The position numbers were made by a program, and so were the translations under genes. The notes beneath the pieces were generated by a model. It made no database searches and was not told the origin of the DNA. It saw nothing but the letters and a program-made list of their open reading frames with translations. Of a stretch of 64,000 nucleotides of DNA, positions 11,201 to 22,029 are shown piece by piece (position 1 is the first letter of the stretch; each line of letters opens with the position of its first letter). Source of the stretch: Emydura subglobosa (lineage: Eukaryota; Chordata; Testudines; Chelidae); assembly GCA_007922225.1 (NCBI GenBank), contig ML679970.1, forward strand, positions 43,806,323-43,870,322, written 5' to 3'.

Positions 11201-14200
11201 CTGACGGATCACACGCTCACCAGCAGGCGCCCGTCACTGTCAGCTGATGGAGATTGTGTGCTAGCCAGCACCTGCCTGTCACTGCCAGCTCCTCACAAGG
11301 AAACGCTTGGACCCAGCTCAGGAACCAGGAGAGGGAGCTGCGAAGAGCAGCTAGCCTGCAAGGTGAGGAGGAGCGTGTCCTTTGCTGCTACATGTCTCTG
11401 GTGCAAAGAGCTCTGGGTCATGCAATATGCAAATGAGCATGCAGGCCTTGCTACATCACTGCCACGAAGGCCTTCCATGTGTTTGCTTTTTGCCGGGATC
11501 TGCCATGGAGGGTCTCTAGACCCCCCCGCCCCAACCCATGCCAGTCATCAAGCCGCGCACAAGGTGCCCTTCCTCTGCGCTGAGCAGGTCCAGCCGGCAC
11601 TGCCCTGGAAGCCCCGCCGTTGTACCTAGACCAGCCACCAGGGTCCCTGCAGATCAGAGCCACAGGCCAGGCTGCTGTCCAAGGAGAGCGCTGGCCCCAG
11701 CCTAGCTCTGGCCGACAGGTGTAAGCGGGTGCTCTGGAGCAATTCATCGGGAATCTGGCTGGTCGCCCACCCAGCATGCCACCAGGGACATGTAGAAAGG
11801 CTCCCAACTGCCTGGGCCTGGCCTTCCATGGTGACTGGCGGGGAGCTGCCTGGGGAAAGCAGCAGCGGGAACATGAGGGATCCAGGCTGATGCAGGCACC
11901 ACCTCTGCGTCTTCCCCAAGGGGCGTCTTCTGCACGGCACGAGTCACCGTCAGGGTGGGGACGTTGCTTGGAGAGCTCCCTGGCTTGGGCTATGGGGTCC
12001 CCCCTTGGAGCTGCCACCCTGCAGGGATCCCCTCTGCACTGAGCGCCCCCCACAGCCCGCTGCTCAGGACACATCTGGAAGGGACACCCCCTCCCCCCCG
12101 CACCCTGCTGACACACACCGGGGGCTTGGTGAGTCCCTGACCTGCACCGTTGTGCCATAGGTGGCCAGGCCCCGCTGGGCGTAGCGTGCGGCTCTAGCGG
12201 CAGGGCCAGCTGTAAGCAGAAGCAGCGGCTTTGGGGGATCTTGAGACACCCAGGCTGGCCTATTGCTCCCCCAGCAGCCAGCGCAGAGGGGGAGGCGTCT
12301 ATTCACGGTACAGTCTCTGGCACAAGCCTCGTGACAGCCCAGGACCCATCAGGCAGGAAAGACGGTCCTGGCCGGCACTGACTGGCATGGACACCGGGAG
12401 CTACCCCTGTACGCCGATGGCACAACACAGCCCCAAGGGGCCGCGCCCGCTCCCCTCGGCTCAGTGTTCGGCGACGGAGACCACGCCCGCCTCGACTCTC
12501 ACCTGGTGAAGAGCCCTGAGCTCTTGGATTTGTAGATGAAGTGTCTGAGGTCCGGGATCCCCACCTGGGAGACGCTGTAGAAGGGGGTTCGCAGCGCCTC
12601 CTGCAGGGCGTGGTACACGCCGCGCTTCCCCAGGCGCTCCCGGAAGCGGCGTTTGCAGTCCGAGACGGCAAAGAAGTCCTCGCGGTCGGCGGAGACCAGG
12701 AGCAGGCACAGGTCCGTGTCCTGCTCCAGGTAGGAGATGTGGGCGTGGAAGAAGCCGCTGGAGTTGAATTTGGGCAGGCAGATGGGAGTCCAGGCCTCGC
12801 CCTCCCGGAAGGAGGAGGACGAGCTGATGAGGTTGAAGAGTAAATGCAGGTCAATGGGGTGCAGGAACTGGTCCTTTCTCCTCACCAGAGACACCAGCTG
12901 GTTCCTGGACAGGAGGATGGAGAACACCAGACTTTTGGCCCTGGCCTGCTGGAGGCAGGAGCTCACCGTGTCTCTGAGCCCTGCTGCCATGGGCAGGCAG
13001 CGTGCGGCGCCCATCAGGAAGCTGGGGTCCCGAGCCATCAGGTCCAGCAAGTTGTCGGTGATACGCTCGGAGCCTGCCAGCAGCCTGCGCAGGTCGTAGT
13101 TCTGCTTCTGCTGGAAGATGCGGTTCAGCTGGGTCCAGGTCAGCAGGCTGAGGATCTGGTAGTAGATGTAGAGCAGCTCCTGGGCGATCTCCTGCTCTGA
13201 CTGCCGCGTCCGGGCCACGGCCACCAGCACCAGGGGGCTCCGGCGCACGAAGACCACTTTGTAGCCGTCTGCCCGGCACGGGAGGGACCGCCGACGGGAG
13301 GAGAGAGAGAGGGACACATCAGCGTGCCGGTGGGAAATGCGTCTACGCTATGGGCAATGCAGCGGCATAGCTAGGTCACCAGAGCTATCCCGGCACAGCC
13401 CCGGGGCGCAGACGTGGCCTACGCCAATGCCTGGGGTTCTCCGATCAGTGCAGCTACCTGAGGGATGGTAGCTAGGTCTTCCGCTGACCTAGCTGAGTCT
13501 ACGCCAGAGGATGGGTCATCATCGCTCTGGCGCTCAGCGGTGTGGATTTTCCACAACCCGACGCTATGTAGCTAATCAACCTACAACATTCACTGTAGAT
13601 CAGGCCTGAGAAGCAAGGACGTCTGTCCTTCCAGTGGGGTGGACGTGGAAGGTGGCCCCCCTAGTGACCCATTGCTCCTGGACCAAGCCAGGCGTGACGG
13701 GCTTTCGTATGCCTCTTCAGGGGAGACACCAACACACGGGCCCCAGCTCTCCTCCTCTGCCCTCCCGCTGGAACCGTCTCCCAGCGCTGCCTCTGGCTTG
13801 CACGCACACTCACAGCACTCGCAGATGGCGGGACTGCCTGATTTGCACATGCAGTTGCAGCAACTGCCCTTGCAAATTAATCATGTGTGTGTGCGGCTGT
13901 GGGCCAGCTATGCTGGGAGACCTGGCCCAGCACCTGCCCTGCTCCCAGGCCAACAGTGAGCCGATGCTCTGCGGTTGTCAGAGGAGCATCGTGTCTAAGG
14001 CCCAGCTAATACCCCGAGGCAGCAAGTGTGTTCGAGTGGCCCCTGCCCGCGATGGTACCTGCATGGATAGACCGGATGGCATTCTTCTCTGCCTCTACGA
14101 AGGACACCAGCGCCATCATCACCCCCATGGTGCTGGACAGCGCCTCCTCCGAGCCGTAGCGGGAATACACCGGCTTGCCCGCCTCGCTCAGCACGAACAC

Positions 14201-16758
14201 GTGCTTCTGATGCATGCACCAGGCATCCATGGTCACATCCTCGTCCTCCTTTCCCGACCGCTCTGAGTCCCGCCGGGGCACCTGCGGCAAGTGATCCGTC
14301 TTGTCCCCCTGGCTCGCCCTCATCTCCTCCTCCAGGTCGAACGCCACGCCCGTCAGCTGCGTGCTCAGCTCGCTGAAGTCCTTGCTGATCTGTTCCATGC
14401 TGCTCTGCTCTGCCTGGTCCCCTGGCCCTTCCTCCGGGCTCCTGGACGCGACGTCTCCATCCTCAGGGCTTGTCAAGTCCTCGTAGGAGCGGGTGTGAAC
14501 AAACATCGCCCCCTCTTGGCCTGCACCTGGAAATCAAGACACCATATTCTTTAGTCTTTCCTCTTCAGGGCCAAGACAGCTGCTCCAGGACAAGCTAGGA
14601 CAGCCGGCTGGCTGGAGGGGAGAAATGAGACAGACAGACACTGGGAGACACCACCACAGATGGAGCAGAACCCCACTCTACCTTTGCAGGACCACACAAA
14701 GCCCCGGCACCCCTTGTGGCACTGGCAGGCCAGCTGCCAGCTCTTGTCCAGGATGCAGGCATTAGCTAAGAACTAACAAACTCATAGCTGGAGACCAGAC
14801 CAGGTCATCTGTATGTTAGTTTTGCTTATAAGAGTGTATTTTGTGTTTAGACTCTGTGAAATGTTCTACATTTCTGCCTGTATTAATCTCACTTGCGATG
14901 TCTGTACCCCATGATATAAGACAATGGCATGTTTTACAATTTTCCTTTTGTAACTTTGAAAATGTTTGCTCTGAACTTGTGAACCCCGGTATGGGAACTG
15001 TCCCCCCACCGGTCCAGAAGGACTTTCAAATCAGCTGCGCTGTCAAGGAACGTCGCAATACAAAGGCTTGGTCAATGGCCCTGTCGCACCTGGGAAATGC
15101 TACACACAAGGAAACTCATCGTGTGGACTTCGAAGCCGAATGAAGGAAATAAAACCAAGCCAAAGGGCAGTTTCCCATCTTTTTGGCCGTTTGAACTCTG
15201 AAGGGCCAGAGACTCTAAACTGAAGCCAGAGATCTCCGGGAGCTGCCTCCTAGGTCTGCCCTGGCAGACACTTTGAATTGACAGATCCCCATGACTCTGT
15301 CACTCTAAGGATTTAGCTGGTAACTCATTGGTGTGGCTATGTTAGCCTGCTTTCACCTGTCAATAACTCTCTGATTCTTTTTCCTAGTCAATAAACCTTG
15401 TGATAGTTTACTACAGGATTGGCTACAGGTGTCGTCTTTGGTGTGAGATCTAGGGGACCAATCGATCTGGGGTAATGATGGGTCTCTTGGGTCTGGCAGC
15501 AACTTGATGAGGTGTGATTTTTGGTGTAAGTGACCATTTAAAACTAAGTCCAGTTTGTCTGGGTGGCAGGATAGACTGGGGAGTCTATGGGGATTGACGG
15601 TCTGTGACTCCCTGGTGAGACTGTGATAGCGATCCAGGAGTTCACATTTGTCACTGGCTTGGTGAAATCTGGTTCTAGACCACACCACCAGTTGGTGACG
15701 TCAGTCCTGTTTCTGACAGTCTGCCCCGAAAGCGGCACGCCCAGTCTTGAGTGCCTCCAGCCAGTGCGACACCCCTCCCCAGCACAAGGCTGGGCCCACG
15801 CCTTGTTTTATGGCCCCTCTTATCTCTGCTCTGGAGCTGGGGAGGGGACTTTAGTCTGGGTTGGGGAGGCTGGCACCCTGCCAAGGTCATGCAGAGCCGT
15901 GGTTTAGAGACGCGTAACTCAGGGGCCTGGGCACAGGGCATGGGAACCCCTGGCCTCTGCGCCCACTGGCTTTGCCGGCTGAGCCGGCCCCAGCACTAGG
16001 GGTGGGTGGGGAGAGCCTTGTCCAGCCCCCGCAGGGAGTGCGGGGAAGGGAGTGACTGGGCAGACTAAACCGGCTGCCAAGGGCCCAGACAGCATGGTCC
16101 TAGCGGGCCCCCTGCCCAGCGGGCATGGCAAAGGGCGAGGTGAGGTGGCCATGTTGGTTGTGGGCATGTCATCGGGCTGCACCAGTCGGAGTGAAAGATC
16201 GTCCCGGTTACAGAGCCTGGCCCCGTCTCCTGATCTGCTCCCTGGTGGAGAAAGCAGGTCGGTTATGAAGTATCTCGATTGAGCCCTTAGCAGCGTCAGG
16301 GCCGGGAGGGAGACCCTTCCCCAGGCTGGCTCCAGAGTCACTCCTGGCGCTAGCTCTGTCAGCGCGGGACAGCCAAATCCACTGGGATAGCGTGACGTGA
16401 TCAGCCTGGGGACGGGCCTTCCCTCACGGCCTCGCTGCTGCTGGGCCGACGCGGCCGTCTGTCGTTCCAGTCGCAGCTCGGGACCTCGGCTAGGGGCGCC
16501 ACTTCCCCCCCGGCTCCTTCCCAAGCTAGCCCTGGAAGGGGAAGGTGTTTTCGGCCTCCCCGGGCCAGCAGAGCAATCACACAGCTGGCGTGACCGGGGC
16601 TTCCTGGTATGCAATAATTCCCTGCCCCTACCTGGTTCCGTGCCCTGAGCCAGGCCTGGCGTGGGGCTCTCCGACCGCTCTGCGTGTTGCCCATCCCCTG
16701 GCATCAAGGACCCGTTGGAGACGTCCCAGGTTTTCTTCTTGTGAACATCAGCAGCCAT
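8127..16758 (-). CDS. MON1A: MON1A, vacuolar fusion protein MON1 homolog A (five coding exons)
   Basis: Complete coding region on the minus strand. The exons are 16758-16632, 14526-14059, 13268-12503, 10984-10837 and 8267-8127; all have GT-AG borders with consistent phases (1, 1, 2, 0). They total 1650 nt, or 549 residues, close to the roughly 555 of human MON1A. MON1 pairs with CCZ1 to form the guanine-nucleotide exchange factor that recruits and activates Rab7 on late endosomes and autophagosomes; MON1A has also been linked to ferroportin trafficking. An acidic, low-complexity N-terminus (1-149) is followed by the three longin-type domains of the FUZ/MON1/HPS1 family, beginning with [18 protein letters not shown] at residue 150. 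The third domain ends in the conserved C-terminus [14 protein letters not shown] favour MON1A over MON1B because of the neighbouring RBM6 and close similarity to the human A paralogue. No frameshift or internal stop is present. Confidence 0.95.
8345..8515 (+). repeat. MIR-like SINE in MON1A intron 4
   Basis: 'cagtggttagggcactaacc' (tRNA-like head), followed by 'cagtttccccatctgggcaa' and 'tggggatggtagcactgc', follows the usual MIR order. It lies just upstream (in gene terms) of the last MON1A exon. Confidence 0.65.
9140..9583 (+). repeat. CR1 LINE 3' fragment
   Basis: Sense-strand CR1 sequence: 'tttagcttaacaagaaggtg', 'ggtgacttgatcacagtttg', 'ccaatggctggaagttgaag' and 'agactagatggtcacaacgg' are in the order expected for the end of ORF2 and the 3' UTR of CR1. 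It lies tail to tail with the next, antisense, CR1 copy in MON1A intron 4. Confidence 0.8.
9584..10315 (-). repeat. CR1 LINE, antisense, interrupted by a MITE
   Basis: Antisense CR1 from its 3' end ('agggttggaagggacctcag') into ORF2. Read on the minus strand it encodes the familiar CR1 C-terminal stretches [18 protein letters not shown] and [19 protein letters not shown]. Only this 3' part is present. A hAT-type MITE (9624-9728) is inserted near the 3' end and duplicates 8 bp of CR1. Confidence 0.85.
9616..9736. mobile_element. hAT-type MITE with 8-bp target duplication
   Basis: The element occupies 9624-9728 (105 bp). Its ends are inverted: cagtgtttctcaacc at the left and a matching gagaaacactg at the right. 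The flanking 8-bp direct repeats are atctagtc at 9616-9623 and 9729-9736. Eight-bp duplications and CA...TG ends are hallmarks of hAT transposons. It codes for nothing and sits inside an older CR1. Confidence 0.85.
10370..10500 (-). repeat. Possible tRNA-derived SINE fragment, antisense
   Basis: 'ggcagggctggaactcagat' followed by 'aagcccagggctctgtcact' resembles the complement of the 5' half of MIR/tRNA-type SINEs. It is short and decayed. Confidence 0.4.
10837..10984 (-). CDS. MON1A: MON1A coding exon 4
   Basis: The acceptor is tttccag and the donor is TGG|GTAAGA. It completes a split Ser codon and encodes [20 protein letters not shown], then the conserved [20 protein letters not shown] and NLLAW. 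It ends in phase 0. Confidence 0.95.
12503..13268 (-). CDS. MON1A: MON1A coding exon 3 (largest)
   Basis: The acceptor is gggcag before the 'ac' that completes Asp199, and the donor is CAG|GTGAG. The 766 nt encode residues 199-454: the rest of the first longin domain ([18 protein letters not shown]), the second domain ([20 protein letters not shown], then MGAARCLP) and the start of the third ([20 protein letters not shown]). It is nearly identical to human MON1A over long runs, the strongest conservation in the window. Confidence 0.97.
13320..13600. repeat. Possible nonautonomous DNA transposon in MON1A intron 2
   Basis: The stretch carries phrases such as 'cggcatagctaggtcaccag' and 'ggtagctaggtcttccgctg' that I associate with reptilian MITEs. 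No clean terminal inverted repeat or target duplication could be defined, so the borders are approximate. Confidence 0.3.
14059..14526 (-). CDS. MON1A: MON1A coding exon 2
   Basis: This exon has acceptor ttccag and donor CAG|GTACC. It completes the split Gly codon of exon 1 (G-A-G-Q-E-G-A-M) and encodes residues 43 to 199. It carries the acidic linker, the conserved [15 protein letters not shown] helix and the start of the first longin domain ([18 protein letters not shown], then [17 protein letters not shown]). The Asp codon at the end is split with the next exon. Confidence 0.95.
14760..15718 (+). repeat. Candidate solo LTR of an endogenous retrovirus in MON1A intron 1
   Basis: A poly(A) signal (AATAAA at 15390-15395) is followed by a GT-rich stretch and about 300 bp ending '...cctgtttctgaca', as in an LTR with an R-U5 region ending in CA. 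No retroviral coding sequence flanks it. The left end is uncertain and no target duplication was identified, so another retroelement or an unrelated terminator remains possible. Confidence 0.35.
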
Positions 16759-16779
16759 TCCTCAGAGGCTGGCAGGGAC
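16632..16779 (-). CDS. MON1A: MON1A exon with start codon
   Basis: The ATG is at 16758-16756 and coding runs to 16632, followed by the donor CAG|GTAGGG. This gives 42 codons plus one base, beginning [18 protein letters not shown] and containing [13 protein letters not shown], which matches the human N-terminus (ERAESPTPGMAQG). A plausible acceptor (gcgtag) ends at 16780, leaving 21 nt of 5' untranslated sequence in this exon, so at least one upstream noncoding exon is expected between here and about 20 kb. Confidence 0.9.
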
Positions 16780-17849
16780 CTACGCACAAAGCAGACCGTC
16801 AGCCCTCCAGTCCCGCTGCCTTTGCTGCTCCCTGGCTGGGGCAGACAAAAGCACCACGACTCCGTGCCGCCCCTCCCCATATCGGCGGGGAGGGGAGAAA
16901 CCTCCTCGGGACTGTCTGGGCGGGGTGGCCGGGATGGCGGGTGGAGCGGCAGCAGCAACGGGGCATGCGTTAGCGGGTAAGTGTATCTCAGTTCTCTTTG
17001 ATCACGGCTGGGAGCTCACTAGGGTGAGATAACAGCTGGGCAAGTCTCTGGCAGCACATGGGGCAGGACCATGCAGGCCGTGAAAGCTAGCCCGCGATCC
17101 AGCTCTGCGTTCCCCATCCATGGCAGGTGGGACACACCGACAAGAGGCATCTCTTCCACGTCCAGGCTGAGAGCACTTCCATGTTACTCAGGCCTGTGGA
17201 AGCCGTGCAACCAAAGGGACGGCGGTAGACAGGTGGGGTTCTCAGGGAGGGCGACCAAGGAAAGGGCATGTCCTCTGAGCAGCCCTGCCAACTGGGTGCA
17301 GAAACCTCGGGACGAGCCTGGGAGCGTCACTGACTGCGTCGGGCCAGGAGAGCCGGTTGGAGGACTCTCGAGCAGGCACGAGGAGCCAGTCAAGCGTGGG
17401 TGATTGGGTCACTTCCCCATGGCTGGCGGGCGAGACTGCCCCCATCCCTGACCAGACACCTGAGCCAGCGCGTCTCTGGGCCAGTGGGAGCATGGGGGCA
17501 GGAGGAATCTGAGTGCAGTACGGAGCCCTTCCGGCGTGAGAGTCTCCCTCCCCACCCCACTCCACCCCAGGCTCCCCGGTGCTTGACTCTCCCCACACCG
17601 CTAGCTTAAACAGCTTCCACCCCAGCCACTCACCAGCTGGGGAGTGATGGGGGAACACAGAGGAGGCCAAAGACATAGGTGCCCTTCAGCAGATGCCTCA
17701 GTCCTGTCCGTGCCCACCCCTTCTCCCCTTGCTCTTGGGCCTGTCAGAGCCCATCACTGGCAGCATCCCACCCCAGCTACTGATTGTTCTCTTGGTGGCC
17801 ACCAAAGACCTACAGAAACGGCTAGTGAAGGGGCTTGAGCTCTGTCAGG

Positions 17850-18045
17850 AGCCACATGGCCTAATGCATTGAGTGCTGGGGGGTGGGGGGGCTCCGAAGA
17901 GGCAGGTTATATGCCGGGCTCTGCTCATTGGATGACCTTGGGCAAATCACCCCCTCTTGTGCCTCAGTTTCCCCCATCTGTAAAACAGGGAGGACGCCAC
18001 TGACCTCCTTTGTACCGCACTTTGAGATCTCAAAACAAAGGAGCT
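17850..18045 (+). repeat. MIR-like SINE
   Basis: A tRNA-like head ('gagccacatggcctaatgca') leads to 'gatgaccttgggcaaatcac', 'tgcctcagtttcccccatct' and 'ctttgagatctcaaa', a nearly complete MIR order. Confidence 0.75.
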
Positions 18046-18534
18046 CAGCCTTCCTACCCAGATCTCGAGCAGAGTTGAGACTCTTCGGTCGTATTAGCAT
18101 TTGCCGCCAAATTCTCCTGGGTCGTGGCGGGTGCACAGAGCACCTGGAAAGGCGTCAGGAAAGCTGCTCTAATCCTGGCCGGATTTCCTCTCTTCCGCAT
18201 TCCTGCTTAATGGAGTCCATTGTTTTTCTCTTTCTAGGCCCCGATGCCAACTCACTGGTTCCCTTGTTACTTCTTATCCTGGATTTGGGTTGAATTCACT
18301 TCTATGCCATGAGTGCCTAGCCACTACCGGAGCCCTATAACCCTGGTCCTTGCGCTGGCTCCTCTGCCCAGAGCGGGATGTCAGCCTGCCCTTTGCACTG
18401 GCACTGATCTACCTCTCCCTGCACTGAGCGTGTGGATTTGAAATTGATAAAACAGAGACAAGAGAAGGAGCGGCTTAGACAACTGAACAATCAGTTCGGT
18501 TTAATAACCGGTACTTAGCTATTATCTAACACTT

Positions 18535-18690
18535 TTCATTGATAGATCTCAAAGTGCTTTACAAAGAAGGGCGGTATCATTACCCCCTTTTTACTGATGG
18601 GGAAACTGAGGCACGGGGGAGTGACGTGACTGGCCCAAGATCGACCAGCAAAGCAGTGGCAGAGCTAAGAACCGATCCCAGGCCTCCTGC
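18535..18690 (-). repeat. MIR-like SINE, antisense
   Basis: 'tgatagatctcaaagtgctt', 'gatggggaaactgaggcacg', 'gcagtggcagagctaagaac' and 'cgatcccaggcctcc' read as the complement of a MIR element from its tail to its head. Confidence 0.75.
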
Positions 18691-19849
18691 TGATTTGGTG
18701 AAATCGAAACGTTCTGTGGAAATGTGCTGATTGTACCGAAACTCGACAAAATCATTTTTTCCCTCCTCAGCAGCCCGGGTTCTGTGTCTCTCCAGCTCTA
18801 TAGTAGCCTGCCAGGTTCCTAACTCCTGGGGAAGATCAGTAGCCACTTGTGGCTGGCTTCCTGCGCTGCCCTGCATCTGGCCAGTGGCTGGCCGGCCCGC
18901 TAAGCTCCCCAGGCGACAGGCTGAAAGATCTGGCACAAACTTTTCCACTTGGGACAAAAATTCTGCTTCTCTCGTAGCTCTCGTTTTGCACTTTGGGTCC
19001 TAGCCCAAAGCCCATTGCTGCCACATGGGCGTGGCAGTCGGGCCATCTGTGCAAGTCACCCTCACGCAACTGACGAAATTGGTACATGCAAATTAGCCGT
19101 ACAGTAACAGTTGGTGATTGGTTGAGTTACCTCTGATATCACAACGGCCTGGGACTCATGGCATGGCAATTCGCAAAATGATAATGGCTGAAAACGTAAC
19201 TGTTTGGACAGTAACAGACCATGCACACCAGGGGTAATTGAACCTGGGGATATTCTGAACAAAAAGGTCTTAGCTACGCTTGTCACAGTTTCCTCGCTTC
19301 GCACTGATCCAACAGACAGTCTTGGCTTCAGAGTGGAAATCCTGCAGTCTTATTCTGTAGATTCACATGGAGTCCAGTTTATCAGTAACTTAAGAGTAGT
19401 AAAACCGTTATGGGACTGCTCTAATTATAGGCAGGGCTGGGAGTGCCACTGATTAAACAGGCGGAGCAAAGCAAGTCCCTGCTCTGTTTGTGACCCAATA
19501 ACTCTCTTGGATATTGCATTTGATCAATGCCAAGATTTCAGGGACTGTTCCCAGCACCGCTGGGCCAGAGCCCCGTTGACTTGGGGGAAAATGGGAAATC
19601 TGGAACAGTCTGATTTCCACTCACATCATCATTTGGTCAGGGGTTGAGGCAGTGACCTCAGGGCTAGGGGCAGTGGATTTCTTCTCCCCACTCTGGCCGG
19701 CTCACCCATTCCTGTGTCCGGAGTGACCAAAGGGGGGGATGGGGAGGAGTGGGCTGGCTGGGTGGACAGCTCAGTGGCCTACATAAGCTACAAAGCATCC
19801 AACCCTCCAGTGAGACCCAACGGCAGCTGGCCAGGGGTCCCACGGCCAG

Positions 19850-20420
19850 ACCCAGTCCGATCTCTCCACCGCCATGGTGCTGCCTGAGGAGACTACAGCT
19901 CCCAGCATGCACTGCTCCCCCAGGAGTGGAGCGTGAAGCACTGCATGCTGGGATTTTCTAAACTTCAGGTGCCAGCCCAGAATAAAGATGCACTGGAGAA
20001 TCCTGGGGGTTCCATTAGAGTTGCCTGTCCCTGCTTTGCTGCACCCCAGATAGCCCCCCCTTGTCATCATTACTATGGGGAGCCCTGCCGGGGACCTGAC
20101 TTGGGGCCCCCCTTGGGGTCCAATGGGATCTTCCAGGATTCTCACCCGCCACCGAGCTCCGAAACGTTTCGAGGCGGGCTAGCGCGGTGGCGTCTGGCGA
20201 CCAGACTCCAGCTGCGAGAGAGGCTCAGAGGGCCAAAGGGTCACGTGCAAGCGCCGGAGCGAGGCGGGCGCCACACGCCAGGCGTGCCCGCGGACCCCAC
20301 ACACGTGGCTGCGATTAGGTAAGAGCACGAGCGCAGCGGCACGCTTTGCGTTTGCACACGCAGGATTCGCAGTGCAGCAGCGGCGCTCGCACACGTAGGG
20401 GGTCTGACTCAACACCTTCC
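19850..20420. promoter_or_regulatory. CpG-rich patch with ZNF143-type motif, candidate MON1A promoter
   Basis: The 19-bp ACTACAGCTCCCAGCATGC near 19892 fits the ZNF143/SBS consensus (ACTACAnnTCCCAGCATGC) exactly. About 50 bp on is an inverted partial copy (gcatgctgggatttt). The sequence to 20.4 kb is rich in CpG. It lies about 3 kb upstream of the first coding exon of MON1A, so it is a plausible promoter for that gene. The core motif is seen; promoter use is inferred. Confidence 0.4.
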
Positions 20421-21174
20421 GAGGGGCCACTTTTAACACTTTGGGTCCATAAAGGATTGGGGCCTGTCTTATCACGCCCCCATCTGGCCGGACCTAGGCT
20501 TGCTCTTGCCCGGCCAGCGCCCTCCCTGGGGGAATTCTGCCTTGACCCCTTCTCACAGCGCCCAAGGAAGGTGGTTTCGATTTGTTTTATTGCAAGTCTC
20601 CTCAAGAAACCAGATCAATCTTCCCCCCAGCTATTCCTCACACCTACCTGTAAGTTCATCACCCTCAGGGTCCCTGGCTCTTACCTCAGAGCCTTCAGAT
20701 AACAGGACTTCCCACTGGCTCCCTTCTGCTCATCTGTCTCTAGAGCAGTCCCTCCCTCCCAGAAGCAGCTCCCCTTCCATTTCCTGCTCCTCCTTCTATG
20801 AGGATCGGCCAGTTAAGTGGCAGGTCTTTTCCCAGGTCATGCAACAGCCCAGCTGCTCAGCCAACTGCCAGCCTCTGATCTCAGCGGGACGGTGTCTATT
20901 CCCTTATGCCTTCACAGGGCCCTAATGTTCTGAACGGCAGAACTTAACACCCCAGAGGCTGGGTCTCAGACTCGTTCATTTTCTGCTCCTTTGCAGAGCA
21001 GAGGCTGAAAGAGAACCCGGATCAATGAGCGTCGATCACGGCGGTGCACGTCAGAGGGGCAGGCCTGCCTCGGCTGGAATGACACCAAGGACGGACACAA
21101 GCAGTTAACACATACTGCAAGGGCCCACTAGCTACTGATGCTAAACAACCTGCTCTACTTTACATTTAGCTGGG

Positions 21175-21290
21175 ATACTGAGTACCTTTCCCAGTCCTGA
21201 AGAAGAGCCCTGTGTAGCTAGAAAGCTGGTCTCTCCCCCCAGTAAATGTGGATCCAATAAAAGATATTCCCTCACCCAAAAGCAGGACCC
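21175..21290 (+). repeat. Unnamed interspersed repeat ('tgaagaagagc' family), copy 1
   Basis: 'gagtacctttcccagtcctg', 'aagaagagccctgtgtagct' and 'ccaataaaagatattccctc' recur in the same order at 33745-33880, with partial copies near 31940-32015 and 46010-46085. It is a widespread vertebrate repeat that I cannot name with confidence. Confidence 0.6.
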
Positions 21291-22029
21291 GAAAGCAATG
21301 CATTGACATGTTCTGGGCCTAGACCTGAGGCTCTAGCTTTGCTGTCTTTCTTTAAGGGCGTGTGTGTGATGCCCACTGCCACAGCGCAGAGTCTGAGCGC
21401 AGTCATTTGTCTCAACAGTTTGCATCATCTCCTGTCCGTCAACACAGTCTGAAAAGCCTTGTGCTGCTTCTGCAACAGCGGCTTGCACAATGCTTAGCGT
21501 AACGCAAGGAACTACACGCGTGCTGCTGCGTTAAGGGGTGGAGAGGGCATCCGCTGTCACAGGGGACGCGCTGACCTCAGACCATGGCGGGTGCCCCAAA
21601 GGATTAACTGATTTTCCACTCTTTTGAAATGCAGCCATTTGTAAATGACACGTCTCCATGTGTATCCCCCCCTTTCAGATCACCTGCCCCTTCGCCTCCT
21701 CCCCACGCTGCTCTGTGTACTTCTGAGACAGTAGGTCTGGGACTGTTTGAAGGCATCTCACAGCTGTCATTCTGTTTAATGAGTTACAGCTCTAATGAGG
21801 GTGGCATTGATTATGGGTCAATAAACAGCTAAACAAACAAATTTCCGTCCTTCCCCTCAATTACTGTGCCCAGATATGCCCTTCCTCCTTGCCTCAGAGT
21901 TCTCTGCAGCAAAACCAAATGCAAGAAGAGAAAGGCAGCACTTGCTGGACAAGTTTGTGTGTATTTGCCGCTACCAGTATCAGAAGAGCCCTATCAACCA
22001 ACTTCCATTTGGAAGGGCTTTAGATTCCA

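Noticed and set aside
12541..13200. Plus-strand frames opposite the large MON1A exon
   Set aside because: Shadows of the conserved minus-strand exon; the codon pattern and homology belong to MON1A.
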